Source: Rhizobium sp. 2MFCol3.1 (lineage in GTDB: Bacteria; Pseudomonadota; Alphaproteobacteria; Rhizobiales; Rhizobiaceae). Taken from it: a stretch of 64,000 bases of DNA. The stretch is from assembly GCF_000377565.1 (NCBI RefSeq), contig NZ_KB898356.1:235927-299926 (forward strand). Direction: 5' to 3'. Positions 34,212 to 43,326 of the stretch are shown here, piece after piece. The position numbers were made by a program, and so were the translations under genes. Within the stretch, counting starts at the first letter, position 1. Every line of letters begins with the position of its first letter. A model generated the notes under the pieces. The model saw only the letters and a list, made by a program, of their open reading frames with translations, had not been told where the DNA came from and ran no database searches.

Positions 34212-34315
34212 GCGTCTGATTTCCGTAAACTGAACAAACCACCGCTGGCCGATGCACAACGCTTCGCCGGCTCAGTGGTTAAACACGTCCATTACTGTTG
34301 TTTTATGACGGGAAT

Positions 34316-34429
34316 TCAAAGCACCCGCAAAGACAAGGCGACGCGGCCCGCTTCAATACGGTCGAGAAGTGCGACGGCCGTGAGAACAGACACGGCAAGA
34401 AAACATGCACCCAAACCCAGAACAATCAT
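34316..34429 (-). CDS. Possible micro-protein, single membrane helix (37 aa)
   Basis: An open frame too short for ordinary calling encodes a 37-residue peptide. Its first 22 residues are strongly hydrophobic (Ile-Val-Leu-Gly-Leu-Gly-Ala), followed by a basic tail (Asp-Arg-Ile-Glu-Ala-Gly-Arg). A weak GGGA lies about nine bases before the ATG. It lies within the gap upstream of the GT39 gene. Membrane micropeptides of this form exist in rhizobia, but there is no family match here, so it remains a candidate. Confidence 0.3.
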   Translation of the reverse strand: MIVLGLGACFLAVSVLTAVALLDRIEAGRVALSLRVL

Positions 34430-34652
34430 TGCTCAATCCCTATGACGTCATGTCGTGATTTGCCGGGGATATAACACGAAGCTTGCTTCGAACTTGTAGC
34501 AGCCGCGCAACGCTACGCCAGTATTTCATAGATGGTTATTCGCGTTGCTCCGAAAGCCCACATTCATAAAATGGGTATTAACCTTCAGGCAAGGAATTAA
34601 CCATAAACATTGCAATACACGTCGGAATGGGAAAATTTTAGCGTTCCTAGCA

Positions 34653-34693
34653 GGCATGACGCCGAACCGCCGTACCGGCTTAATCCGGTATCG
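34653..34693 (+). promoter_or_regulatory. Upstream element shared by icpA and flaA
   Basis: GGCATGACGCCGAACCG here matches GGCATGAAGCCGAACCG before flaA (63611 onward); 17 of the first 19 bases agree. In both, a CCGG follows at 22-23 bases and TCCGGTA at 31-35 bases. In S. meliloti both loci are class III motility genes, so this may be a common promoter or leader site. Confidence 0.5.
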
Positions 34694-34857
34694 ATCTCTC
34701 AAGTAGCTCTAAGATAGTCCGCACTGATCGCGACAGGTCCGACCGCCGGCGTTAGCCCGCGTCAGGTCCGCACGCATCCGTGTTGGTATCAGGAGGCTTG
34801 ATTTCTCTTCGGGCGATATGCCCGGGCATTGGTTTGGGGACAGGCGTGGGGCAGAAT

Positions 34858-36471
34858 ATGCCATCGGATCAGGATCGTGGAGCACAGGCGGGCAGCCTGC
34901 GTGACCGCCTGCGCTTTGCCGGCCTCGATGCCGAGCAATGCGAGATGGTGCGGCGCTATCGCCCGGCGCTCCAGCAGCACCTGACCTCAGGCCTTCGCGA
35001 TCTCTTTCAGCGTTTTCAGTCGTTTCCCGATGCCGCCCGCAATTTCGAGAGCGAGCGTCAGGTCGATCGGCTCCATGATCTGCAGACGTCGCACTGGGAC
35101 GTGCTGACCGATGCGCGCTTCGATAGCCTCTACGCCGAGCGCGTCAAGGTCCTGTCGGATTCCGAAAGCAAGATGGGGCTGGACCCTCGCTGGCATGTCG
35201 CCGGCCACGGCGTCGTCCTCGAGCATGTCATTGCCGGACTCGCCGATGAGCTTGCCGGGTCCTCCTTCCTTCCAAGCGTCAAGCGCCGCAAGCGCGAAAT
35301 CGCCGACCTCATGACCGCGCTCATCCGCCTCGTCATGGTCGATGTCGAGATCGCCGTGTCGCTGCGTTTCAATTCCCTGCGCGCCTCGCAACAGCGCCAG
35401 ATCGCCGACCAGCGAAACAGCGACAGGGCCGAGGTCGCCCGCGTATTCTCCGACGTCATCGAAGGTCTGGCCGCCCGCGACCTGACCGCCCGCGCCATCG
35501 TCACGGAAGACGGTCCGCACAATGATGTCGCCCTGGCGCTGAACGGCGCGCTCCAAGCATTGCAGACCGAATTCGGCGCGATCAGCGAGCGTACCTTGAA
35601 GGCCGAGGCATCGGTTCAGGTGCTTGGCCAGTCCGCCCGCAATCTCTCCGGCCACGCGTCGGGCCACGCCGAGCAGCTTCTGGCGTCGGCCGCGACACTC
35701 GCCGATCTCTCCGAAAACGTGCGCCGCAGTGCCGCCGGCAGTCGTGCGGCTGAGGAAGCAGCCGCATCCACGCGCGCGGCGGCCGAAGCAAGCGGCGAGG
35801 TTGTCGGCCGCGCCATCTCCGCCATGGCCGATATCGAGCAGTCTGCCGAGCGCATCGGCCAGATCATCGGCGCCATCGACGAAATCGCCTTCCAGACCAA
35901 CCTTCTGGCGCTCAACGCCGGCATCGAAGCCGCCCGCGCCGGTGATTCCGGCCGTGGCTTCGCCGTCGTCGCGCAGGAAGTCCGCGCGCTGGCGCAGCGC
36001 TCGGCCGATGCTGCCCGTGAAATCAAGACGCTGGTCACCACCACCAAGTCGCAGGTGGATGCCGGCGTGCAGATGGTTGGCCGCACGCAGGATTCGATCG
36101 GCAGCATCGTGCGCCAGGTCACCGATATCAACGCCGCCATCGCCTCGGTCGCCAGCCAGACCAGCGACAATGCCTCCGTGCTCGACGCGGTCACCACCGA
36201 CGTCAAGGGCCTTGGCGCACGCGTGGCTGAAAGCGCCGACGCCGCATCGCATGCAGCCGATGGCGCCGACGATCTCCACACTGTCATCGTCGAGCTTGGC
36301 CGCACGGTTCGCGAGTTTCGCATTGCCCGCAATCGCGCCGAGGCAGCCGAGCGTCGCCCCGTTCGCGCCGTCGATGTCCAGCCCGCCCGCCGGGTTGTCG
36401 AGGAAGTCGACGCGGCATTCGATTTCAACCCTCCGCTCGCAAGTCTCGGAGGCGGACGAAATGCTTACTAA
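34858..36471 (+). CDS. icpA: Soluble globin-coupled methyl-accepting chemotaxis protein IcpA
   Basis: The start at ATG 34858 gives about 537 aa; upstream GTG/TTG frames to 34780 have no conserved content. Residues 10-170 resemble the protoglobin (HemAT-like) sensor. The C-terminal half (about 250-500) is a chemoreceptor signalling domain with the hairpin [19 protein letters not shown]. There are no membrane segments, as in S. meliloti IcpA. The position that normally holds the proximal heme histidine (His-x-x-Ile-Gly-Leu) reads Glu103-Ser-Lys-Met-Gly-Leu, so heme binding is doubtful. It is the first gene of the che operon. Confidence 0.93.
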   Translation: MPSDQDRGAQAGSLRDRLRFAGLDAEQCEMVRRYRPALQQHLTSGLRDLFQRFQSFPDAARNFESERQVDRLHDLQTSHWDVLTDARFDSLYAERVKVLSDSESKMGLDPRWHVAGHGVVLEHVIAGLADELAGSSFLPSVKRRKREIADLMTALIRLVMVDVEIAVSLRFNSLRASQQRQIADQRNSDRAEVARVFSDVIEGLAARDLTARAIVTEDGPHNDVALALNGALQALQTEFGAISERTLKAEASVQVLGQSARNLSGHASGHAEQLLASAATLADLSENVRRSAAGSRAAEEAAASTRAAAEASGEVVGRAISAMADIEQSAERIGQIIGAIDEIAFQTNLLALNAGIEAARAGDSGRGFAVVAQEVRALAQRSADAAREIKTLVTTTKSQVDAGVQMVGRTQDSIGSIVRQVTDINAAIASVASQTSDNASVLDAVTTDVKGLGARVAESADAASHAADGADDLHTVIVELGRTVREFRIARNRAEAAERRPVRAVDVQPARRVVEEVDAAFDFNPPLASLGGGRNAY

Positions 36472-36534
36472 AGCACTGATTTATGACGGCGGCTCACATT
36501 CGTTGGGCGCCAATCAGCAGATAGGGAAAGTCTG

Positions 36535-36825
36535 ATGGCAGCAAAAAAGAGTGGGAAGACGCTGAACCTGGCGGCGACCATTGACCTCAACGAAGCCGCC
36601 GCCCTGCGCGACAAGTTTCTGTCGATGCGCGGCAGCGCCGTGTCGATCGATGCATCGGCCGTCGAGCGCGTCGGCGCCCTCGGCGCGCAGGTGCTGATGT
36701 CGGCCGCCAAGACCTGGGATCAAGACAAGCATGCGTTCACCTTCACCAAGGTTTCGGACGCGTTTCAGAAAACCATGCAGCTGATCGGTGTGGATGTTCA
36801 CCCGCTGCTCGCCAAGGAGATTTAG
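36535..36825 (+). CDS. cheS: STAS-domain chemotaxis protein CheS
   Basis: The 96-aa STAS-like protein has the beta-alpha pattern of anti-sigma-antagonist folds (Val-Ser-Ile-Asp-Ala-Ser-Ala-Val-Glu-Arg-Val-Gly-Ala-Leu). It sits in the position of S. meliloti CheS, which is reported to strengthen the CheA-CheY1 phosphate sink and so speed signal termination. It lies 63 bases after icpA and 2 bases before cheY1. Kinase-regulatory STAS proteins often carry a phosphorylatable Ser; here Ser40/Ser44 are candidates, but this is unproven. Confidence 0.88.
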   Translation: MAAKKSGKTLNLAATIDLNEAAALRDKFLSMRGSAVSIDASAVERVGALGAQVLMSAAKTWDQDKHAFTFTKVSDAFQKTMQLIGVDVHPLLAKEI

Positions 36826-36827
36826 GA

Positions 36828-37193
36828 ATGAAGAAAAGAGTGCTGACCGTGGATGATTCACGGACGATCCGTAACATGCTTCTCGTGACGCTCAACAATG
36901 CGGGCTTCGAGACGATCCAGGCTGAAGACGGCGTCGAAGGTCTCGAGGTTCTGGAGACATCCCACCCCGACGTCATCGTCACCGACATCAACATGCCGCG
37001 TCTCGATGGCTTCGGCTTCATCGAAGGCGTTCGTCGCAACGACAAGTACCGCGCCATTCCGATCCTGGTCCTGACGACCGAAAGCGATGCCGAGAAGAAG
37101 AATCGCGCACGCCAGGCCGGCGCCACCGGCTGGATCGTCAAGCCTTTCGACCCTGCCAAGCTGATCGATGCCATTGAGCGCGTAACCGCTTAA
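36828..37193 (+). CDS. cheY1: Chemotaxis response regulator CheY1 (phosphate sink type)
   Basis: The 121-aa receiver has Asp9-Asp10, phospho-acceptor Asp53 in Thr-Asp-Ile-Asn-Met-Pro-Arg, Thr83 and Lys105. It starts two bases after cheS. In the S. meliloti scheme the first CheY of the operon does not reverse or slow the motor itself; it drains phosphate back from CheA, while CheY2 acts on the motor. The assignment to CheY1 rests on gene order. Confidence 0.95.
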   Translation: MKKRVLTVDDSRTIRNMLLVTLNNAGFETIQAEDGVEGLEVLETSHPDVIVTDINMPRLDGFGFIEGVRRNDKYRAIPILVLTTESDAEKKNRARQAGATGWIVKPFDPAKLIDAIERVTA

Positions 37194-37210
37194 AATCAGG
37201 AATTTCTTTT

Positions 37211-39454
37211 ATGGATATGAACGAAATCAAAGAGATCTTTTTCCAGGAATGCGAGGAACAGCTCGCGGAACTGGAATCCGGTCTTCTGAAAATGAATGAT
37301 GGCGATCGTGATCCGGAAACCGTCAACGCGGTATTTCGCGCCGTTCACTCGATCAAGGGCGGCGCTGGCGCCTTCGGTCTGGACGATCTCGTCGCCTTCG
37401 CCCATGTGTTCGAGACCACACTTGATTGCGTTCGTTCCAACAAGCTAGAGCCGACCCAGGATGTCCTGAAGGTCATGCTCAAGTCGGCCGACGTGCTCGC
37501 GGACCTGACCAATGCCGCCCGTGACGGCGGCACCGTCGACGAAAGCCGCAGCCGCGGCCTCGTCAAGGAGCTGGAAGCGCTTGCCAACGGCGAACTCCCA
37601 TCGCCGTCAGCCGCTTCCGAAGCGCCAGCCGCTCCGGCACCGGTCGCCGCAGCACCGGTCAAGCCGACCGACGACAGTGGCTTCGAGCCGATCCCGTTCT
37701 CGTTCGATGAATTCAGTGACGACGAGACCTTCGAGATCACCTTCAAGCCGCGCTTCGAGCTCTATTCCAAGGGCAACGACGCGACGCTCCTCCTGCGCGA
37801 CCTCAGCCGCCTCGGCGAGATGAGCATCTATTGCAACATGGATGCGCTGCCGGGCCTCGACGAGCTCGATCCCGAAGCCGCCTATTTCTACTGGAACATC
37901 ACGCTCAAGACCGACAAGGGCGAAGATGCGATCCGTGCGGTCTTCGAATTTGCCGAGTGGGATTGCGAGCTGACCATCACGACCGTCGCCGCTGAAACCG
38001 AAGCCGCTCCGGCCGAGGAATTGCCGATGGTGCCCGTGCCCTTCGACCTCTCGGCGCTGGATGACGGCCCGGAAGCTCCGGCCGCTGAAAAGAACGATGC
38101 AGTTGCTGCTGTAGCCGCTGTCGAAACGGCTTCGAACGTGACGCAGATCGCGTCCGCCGCAGCCCGCGTCGAAAAGAAGGAATCGGCTGCTGCCGCCAAT
38201 GCAGCCGCTGCCGCCGCCGCCCAGAACAATGCCGCCGCCAATAGCGCCGGCCAGACCATCCGCGTCGATCTCGATCGCGTCGACCGCCTGATCAACCTCG
38301 TCGGCGAGCTCGTCATCAACCAGGCGATGCTCTCCCAGAGCGTCATCGAAAACGACACGACCGGCACGTCCTCGATCAACATGGGCCTCGAGGAGCTTCA
38401 GCAGCTCACCCGCGAGATCCAGGATTCGGTCATGGCGATCCGCGCGCAGCCGGTCAAGCCGGTCTTCCAGCGCATGTCGCGTATCGTCCGCGAAGTCGCC
38501 GACATGGTCGGCAAGTCGATCCGCCTCGTCACCGAAGGTGAAAACACCGAAGTCGACAAGACGGTCATCGACAAGATTGCCGAGCCGCTGACGCACATGA
38601 TCCGCAATGCCGTCGACCATGGCATCGAAAGCCCTGAAAAGCGCACTGCCGCCGGTAAGGATCCCGAGGGTACGATCAAGCTCACCGCGAAGCATCGTTC
38701 GGGCCGCATCCTGATCGAACTGCAGGACGACGGCGGCGGCATCAACCGCGAACGCGTCAAGCAGAAGGCAATCGACAATGATCTGATCTCGCCGGACGCC
38801 AACCTGTCCGACGAGGAGATCGACAACCTGATCTTCGCGCCGGGCTTCTCGACCGCAGACCAGATCTCGGACATCTCCGGTCGCGGCGTCGGCATGGACG
38901 TCGTCAAGCGTTCGATCCAGGCGCTCGGTGGTCGCATCAGCATCACCTCGAAGCCGGGCCAGGGTTCCGTCTTCACCATGAGCCTGCCGTTGACGCTCGC
39001 CGTCCTCGACGGCATGGTCGTCACGGTCGCCGGCCAGACGCTCGTCGTCCCGTTGACGGCGATCGTCGAAACGCTGCAGCCGGAGGCTTCGGCCATCCAC
39101 TCCTTCGGCGCCAGCCATCGCCTGATCTCGATCCGCAACTCCTTCTGCCCGCTGGTCGATGTCGGTCGCATCCTGAACTTCCGCGCCACTCAGGCCAATC
39201 CGGTCGAAGGTGTCGCCCTGCTCGTCGAATCCGAAGGCGGCGGTCAGCGCGCGCTGATGGTCGATGCGATCCAGGGCCAGCGTCAGGTCGTCATCAAGAG
39301 CCTCGAGGCGAACTACACCCACGTTCCGGGCATTGCCGCGGCAACCATCCTGGGCGACGGTCGCGTCGCGCTCATTCTCGATGTCGATGCAGTCGTGGGC
39401 GCTTCCCGCGGCCAGGCGCTGAGACAGGAAGTATCCTTGGCGGCGGCGGGTTAA
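37211..39454 (+). CDS. cheA: Chemotaxis histidine kinase CheA
   Basis: The 747-aa chain shows the five CheA domains in order. P1 (Hpt) has His46 in Ala-Val-His-Ser-Ile-Lys-Gly-Gly. A P2-like response-regulator-binding region spans about 175-255. Dimerisation is at about 345-415, and the GHKL ATPase has Asn-Ala-Val-Asp-His-Gly-Ile-Glu and Gly-Arg-Gly-Val-Gly-Met-Asp. A CheW-like P5 lies from about 600. The linker before P3 is Ala-rich. It receives receptor input through CheW and phosphorylates CheY1, CheY2 and CheB. It is followed three bases later by cheW. Confidence 0.98.
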   Translation: MDMNEIKEIFFQECEEQLAELESGLLKMNDGDRDPETVNAVFRAVHSIKGGAGAFGLDDLVAFAHVFETTLDCVRSNKLEPTQDVLKVMLKSADVLADLTNAARDGGTVDESRSRGLVKELEALANGELPSPSAASEAPAAPAPVAAAPVKPTDDSGFEPIPFSFDEFSDDETFEITFKPRFELYSKGNDATLLLRDLSRLGEMSIYCNMDALPGLDELDPEAAYFYWNITLKTDKGEDAIRAVFEFAEWDCELTITTVAAETEAAPAEELPMVPVPFDLSALDDGPEAPAAEKNDAVAAVAAVETASNVTQIASAAARVEKKESAAAANAAAAAAAQNNAAANSAGQTIRVDLDRVDRLINLVGELVINQAMLSQSVIENDTTGTSSINMGLEELQQLTREIQDSVMAIRAQPVKPVFQRMSRIVREVADMVGKSIRLVTEGENTEVDKTVIDKIAEPLTHMIRNAVDHGIESPEKRTAAGKDPEGTIKLTAKHRSGRILIELQDDGGGINRERVKQKAIDNDLISPDANLSDEEIDNLIFAPGFSTADQISDISGRGVGMDVVKRSIQALGGRISITSKPGQGSVFTMSLPLTLAVLDGMVVTVAGQTLVVPLTAIVETLQPEASAIHSFGASHRLISIRNSFCPLVDVGRILNFRATQANPVEGVALLVESEGGGQRALMVDAIQGQRQVVIKSLEANYTHVPGIAAATILGDGRVALILDVDAVVGASRGQALRQEVSLAAAG

Positions 39455-39457
39455 GTT

Positions 39458-39925
39458 ATGTCTTACATCGTGAAAAATCTGAGCGAAGGGCACCGCGAGC
39501 TGATCGCGTTCCGCGTCGGCGATCAGGAGTTTTGCGTCAATGTCATGTCGGTTCGCGAGATCCGCGGCTGGACGCCGGCGACGGCCATGCCGCACTCGCC
39601 TTCCTACATGAAGGGGGTCATCAATCTGCGTGGCGCCGTGCTGCCGATCATCGATCTCTCGGCCCGTCTCGGCATGAAGCCGACCGAGCCGACGCAGCGC
39701 CATGTCATTATTGTGGCCCAAGTTCACCGAAAAGTAGTTGGTCTGCTTGTAGATGCGGTGTCGGATATACTGACTGTTAGTGAAGACAACGTACAGCCAA
39801 CGCCCGAGATCGCGTCCGAACTGCAGCGTCAGTTCGCCCGCGGGATCATGGCGATCGAGAAACGTCTGATCTGCCTGTTGGAACTGGAAGCCATATTCCC
39901 TGACGCGGAAAGCGAAGCTGCATGA
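39458..39925 (+). CDS. cheW: Chemotaxis coupling protein CheW
   Basis: The 155-aa coupling protein bridges chemoreceptors and CheA. The CheW fold is seen in Val-x-Glu-Ile-Arg-Gly-Trp-Thr-Pro, Lys-Gly-Val-Ile-Asn-Leu-Arg-Gly and Val-Leu-Pro-Ile-Ile-Asp-Leu-Ser. The stop overlaps cheR by ATGA, so the two are translationally coupled. Confidence 0.97.
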   Translation: MSYIVKNLSEGHRELIAFRVGDQEFCVNVMSVREIRGWTPATAMPHSPSYMKGVINLRGAVLPIIDLSARLGMKPTEPTQRHVIIVAQVHRKVVGLLVDAVSDILTVSEDNVQPTPEIASELQRQFARGIMAIEKRLICLLELEAIFPDAESEAA

Positions 39926-40833
39926 GTGTCTTGAGTGCAAAAGATGTAAGACCGGGGAGCCCCGACGAGGTTCTGGCGAGCGGCGAATACCCGCTGACGC
40001 GCCGCGACCTCACGGAAATCGCCGCGATGATCTACTCGGATGCGGGTATCTTCCTCAACGAGACCAAGGCATCGCTGGTCTATTCGCGTCTTTCCAAGCA
40101 CATTCGCAATCTCGGCCTGTCCGGCTTCCGCGAATACTGTTCGCTGGTGTCGTCGCAGGCGGGTGCTGGGCCGCGCCGCGAAATGCTGTCGCATCTGACG
40201 ACCAATTTCACGCGCTTCTTCCGTGAAAACCATCACTTCGAGCATATGCGCGACCACGTGCTGCCGGAGCTGTTGCAGCGTGCCAAGTCGGGCGGTCGCG
40301 TCCGCATCTGGTCGGCCGCGTCGTCGGATGGCCAGGAGCCCTATTCGATCGCACTCACCGTGCTGTCGATGATGCCGAATATCGCCGACTACGATTTCAA
40401 GATCCTCGCGACCGACATCGATCCGAAGATCCTCGCCATCGCCCGCGCCGGCGCCTACGACGAAAACGCGCTCGAAACCGTTTCGCCTGCCATGCGCAAG
40501 CAGTGGTTCAGCGAGGTCAATATCGACGGGCGCCGCAAGTTCCAGGTCGATGACCGCGTCAAGCGGCTGATCACCTATAACGAGCTCAACCTGATGGCCC
40601 AGTGGCCTTTCAAGGGCAAGTTCGACATCATCTTCTGCCGCAACGTCGTGATCTATTTCGACGAACCGACCCAGATGAAGATCTGGTCGCGCTTCGCCGA
40701 GCTCATGCCCGAGGGCGGTCATCTCTATATCGGCCATTCCGAGCGGGTGTCCGGTGATTCCAAGCATGTCTTCGACAATATCGGTATCACCACGTACCGC
40801 TATACGACCAAGGGCTTTGGGAGGAAGGGATGA
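39922..40833 (+). CDS. cheR: Chemoreceptor glutamate methyltransferase CheR
   Basis: The 303-aa enzyme has the CheR N-terminal helical bundle (residues 15-95) and a SAM-dependent methyltransferase domain with [16 protein letters not shown] and Asp-Ile-Ile-Phe-Cys-Arg-Asn-Val. It methylates receptor glutamates for adaptation. A beta-subdomain for pentapeptide binding is present. It overlaps cheB by ATGA. Confidence 0.97.
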   Translation: MSVLSAKDVRPGSPDEVLASGEYPLTRRDLTEIAAMIYSDAGIFLNETKASLVYSRLSKHIRNLGLSGFREYCSLVSSQAGAGPRREMLSHLTTNFTRFFRENHHFEHMRDHVLPELLQRAKSGGRVRIWSAASSDGQEPYSIALTVLSMMPNIADYDFKILATDIDPKILAIARAGAYDENALETVSPAMRKQWFSEVNIDGRRKFQVDDRVKRLITYNELNLMAQWPFKGKFDIIFCRNVVIYFDEPTQMKIWSRFAELMPEGGHLYIGHSERVSGDSKHVFDNIGITTYRYTTKGFGRKG

Positions 40834-41870
40834 GCATGGCGGCACGTGTTCTCGTTGTTGACGATTCTCCCACCATGCGCGGTCTCATCACCGCCGTGCT
40901 GCAGTCCGACCCTGACGTCGATGTCATCGGCCAGGCCGGCGATGCAATGGAAGCGCGCGAAGCGATCAAGAAGCTCAATCCGGATGTCGTGACGCTCGAT
41001 ATCGAGATGCCGAACATGAACGGCCTCGATTTTCTCGAGAAGATCATGCGTCTGCGCCCGATGCCCGTCATCATGGTGTCGACGCTGACGCATCGCGGCA
41101 CCAACGCGACGCTCGCGGCATTGGAGATCGGCGCGTTCGATTGCGTGAGCAAGCCGCAGCCGGGCGATATGCGCCCCTTCGCCGACCTCGCTGAAAAGGT
41201 AAAGGCCGCCGCCCGTTCGCAGCGCCGTCCCGTCATGGCCCCGCAGCCTGTCGCGCCGCCGCCCGCGGTTGCCGATTATCGCGTCGGCCGCAAGGTGGTC
41301 GCGATCGGCTCGTCGACCGGTGGCGTGGAAGCTTTGATCGCCGTGCTGCAGAAATTCCCGGCCAACTGCCCGCCGACCGTGATCACGCAGCACATGCCGT
41401 CGACCTTCACCAAGAGCTTCGCGGAGCGGCTGAACCGCCTCTGTGCACCTGTCGTGCAGGAAGCGACGGATGGCGCGCGGCTTGAAATCGGCAAGATCTA
41501 TCTGGCCCCCGGCGGCGAGCGGCACCTGCAGGTGGTCAATCCATCCGCACCCTGCTGCCGCCTTCTCGAGCGCGAGCCGGTCAATGGTCACCGTCCCTCG
41601 GTCGATGTTCTCTTTGATTCCGTCGCCGAGCTTGCGGGTCGCAATGCTGTCGGCGTGATCCTGACCGGAATGGGTCGCGACGGCGCCGCCGGTCTCCTGA
41701 AAATGCGCCATGCAGGCGCCCGTACCCTCGGACAGAACGAAAAGACCTCGGTGGTCTACGGGATGCCGCGGGTAGCTTTCGAACTCGGCGCTGTCGAACA
41801 GCAGCTGCCGCTTAATGCCATTGGCGAGGAAATCTTGAAGATGACCGCCCGTAAGGAAGGAACTGACTAA
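40830..41870 (+). CDS. cheB: Chemotaxis methylesterase/deamidase CheB
   Basis: The 346-aa protein joins a receiver (Asp57) to the methylesterase, with a Pro-rich linker at about 130-150. The catalytic triad aligns as Ser162 (Gly-Ser-Ser-Thr-Gly-Gly), His188 (Gln-His-Met-Pro) and Asp284 (Gly-Arg-Asp-Gly-Ala), each two residues before the E. coli numbering. It removes methyl groups or deamidates receptors when phosphorylated. A TAATG junction couples it to cheY2. Confidence 0.98.
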   Translation: MSMAARVLVVDDSPTMRGLITAVLQSDPDVDVIGQAGDAMEAREAIKKLNPDVVTLDIEMPNMNGLDFLEKIMRLRPMPVIMVSTLTHRGTNATLAALEIGAFDCVSKPQPGDMRPFADLAEKVKAAARSQRRPVMAPQPVAPPPAVADYRVGRKVVAIGSSTGGVEALIAVLQKFPANCPPTVITQHMPSTFTKSFAERLNRLCAPVVQEATDGARLEIGKIYLAPGGERHLQVVNPSAPCCRLLEREPVNGHRPSVDVLFDSVAELAGRNAVGVILTGMGRDGAAGLLKMRHAGARTLGQNEKTSVVYGMPRVAFELGAVEQQLPLNAIGEEILKMTARKEGTD

Positions 41871-42259
41871 TGTCACTCGCAGAGAAAATCAAAGTTCTGA
41901 TCGTCGACGATCAGGTCACCAGCCGCCTGCTGCTCAGCGACGCGCTCACCCAGCTCGGCTTCAAGCAGATCACCGCCGCCGGCGATGGCGTGCAGGGCAT
42001 GAAGATCATGGCCCAGCAGCCGCATCACCTGGTCATCTCGGACTTCAACATGCCGAACATGGACGGTCTCGGCTTCTTGCAGGCCGTCCGCAGCAATCCG
42101 ACCACCAAGAAGGCAGCCTTCATCATCCTGACCGCGCAGGGCGACCGCGCGCTGGTCACCAAGGCGGCGGCCCTCGGCGCCAACAACGTTCTGGCAAAGC
42201 CCTTCACCATCGAAAAGATGAAGGCGGCCATCGAGGCCGTATTTGGAGCATTGAAATGA
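41870..42259 (+). CDS. cheY2: Chemotaxis response regulator CheY2 (motor-acting)
   Basis: The 129-aa receiver has Asp13-Asp14, phospho-acceptor Asp58 in Ser-Asp-Phe-Asn-Met-Pro-Asn, Thr88 and Lys110 in Leu-Ala-Lys-Pro-Phe. By order this is CheY2, which in S. meliloti binds the flagellar motor and slows rotation. ATG overlaps the cheB stop, and its own stop overlaps cheD (ATGA). Confidence 0.96.
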   Translation: MSLAEKIKVLIVDDQVTSRLLLSDALTQLGFKQITAAGDGVQGMKIMAQQPHHLVISDFNMPNMDGLGFLQAVRSNPTTKKAAFIILTAQGDRALVTKAAALGANNVLAKPFTIEKMKAAIEAVFGALK

Positions 42260-42810
42260 CGATCGAGGTTGCGGCCCGCCGTGTTCACATCATTCAGGGC
42301 GAATGGAAGGTCCTGAATGATCCGAACGCGGTCTTGACGACCATTCTTGGCTCGTGCGTGGCTGCATGCCTACGGGATCCCGTGGCCGGCGTGGGGGGGA
42401 TGAACCACTTCCTTCTGCCGGGCAACGCCACGACGCCCATGACGGGGGGAGATGCCACGCGTTATGGCGTGCATCTCATGGAACTGCTGATCAACGGTCT
42501 CTTGAAGCAGGGCGCGCGTCGCGACCGCCTGGAAGCCAAGATCTTCGGAGGAGCGAAGACGATCTCGACATTCTCGAATGTCGGGGAACAGAATGCCGCT
42601 TTTGCCATGCAGTTTCTGAAGGATGAAGGCATCCCCATCGTCGGTTCCAGCACCGGCGGCGATCACGGGCGCAAGCTCGAGTTCTGGCCGGTCTCCGGTC
42701 GCGCTCGACAGTACCCGCTCACAGGTGCCGAAACCCAGAAGACCGTCGCGCTCGAACAGCGTCCGGTTGCCCCGCAGAAGCCAGTTGAAACCAGTATCGA
42801 ATTCTTCTGA
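42256..42810 (+). CDS. cheD: Chemoreceptor glutamine deamidase CheD
   Basis: The 184-aa deamidase has Cys34 in Leu-Gly-Ser-Cys-Val-Ala-Ala-Cys and His51 in Gly-Gly-Met-Asn-His-Phe. Their spacing of 17 residues equals that of Cys27-His44 in Thermotoga CheD, so the enzyme should be active on receptor Gln. The last residues are Ser-Ile-Glu-Phe-Phe, a tail also seen in a related form on the next protein (CheT). ATGA overlap couples it to cheY2. Confidence 0.96.
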   Translation: MTIEVAARRVHIIQGEWKVLNDPNAVLTTILGSCVAACLRDPVAGVGGMNHFLLPGNATTPMTGGDATRYGVHLMELLINGLLKQGARRDRLEAKIFGGAKTISTFSNVGEQNAAFAMQFLKDEGIPIVGSSTGGDHGRKLEFWPVSGRARQYPLTGAETQKTVALEQRPVAPQKPVETSIEFF

Positions 42811-42822
42811 GCCGAGGTCCTA

Positions 42823-43215
42823 ATGAACGTGAATGCACAGGCGGAGCAGCCGTCGCCGGTCGAAGCTCTGCCCGATATCCTGATGCGTGTCGTGTCCGAA
42901 CTGCACGACGTCGCCTATCTGATCGAGCGGATCGAACCGCAGCTTCTGGAGATCGGCGGCGAAAATCTGCTGAACGCGCCCGAGAGCATGAAGGTGCTGC
43001 AGGGCATCGATCTTGCCGTGCAGAAGGCGCGCGGCATCGCCGAATTCATCGACACGATCACCGGCGAGATCTCCAATGAGTGGATGGTCGATGTCGCAAC
43101 CGCGCTCAGCCTCGTGAAGCTCAGCGAAATGCAGCGCGCGCTGGGCGGCGGCGGCATGCGGCATGGTCATTCCCAGCCGATCAACAAGGCTGCCGGCGAC
43201 TTCGATTTCTTCTAG
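42823..43215 (+). CDS. cheT: Chemotaxis protein CheT
   Basis: The 130-aa last gene of the che operon occupies the cheT position of S. meliloti. The protein is mostly helical and contains Asp63-Leu-Ala-Val-Gln67, a D-x3-Q motif like that of CheZ-type phosphatases, in the middle of a long helix. It ends Gly-Asp-Phe-Asp-Phe-Phe. Published S. meliloti work has linked CheT to signal termination and to CheR. It starts 12 bases after cheD. Confidence 0.88.
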   Translation: MNVNAQAEQPSPVEALPDILMRVVSELHDVAYLIERIEPQLLEIGGENLLNAPESMKVLQGIDLAVQKARGIAEFIDTITGEISNEWMVDVATALSLVKLSEMQRALGGGGMRHGHSQPINKAAGDFDFF

Positions 43216-43249
43216 GCCGGCTCGCTTACTTACACGTCAATACGAAACG

Positions 43250-43320
43250 CTCGCACAAGTTTCGGCTTCTATAGGTCAAATTAGGCGATAGGCCTGCTTT
43301 GTCTGTAAAGATCGTGCGAG
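43250..43320. repeat. Inverted repeat in fliF leader
   Basis: CTCGCAC (43250-43256) and GTGCGAG (43314-43320) could pair across 57 bases. The right arm ends six bases before the fliF ATG, so pairing could occlude ribosome binding. The cheT-fliF gap otherwise holds nothing coding. Confidence 0.3.
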
Positions 43321-43326
43321 AACAGA

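Noticed and set aside
37607..39940. A 777-codon minus-strand frame opposite cheA and cheW
   Set aside because: Antisense shadow: low-complexity Asp/Arg/His composition and no recognisable family, while the opposite strand encodes intact CheA and CheW.
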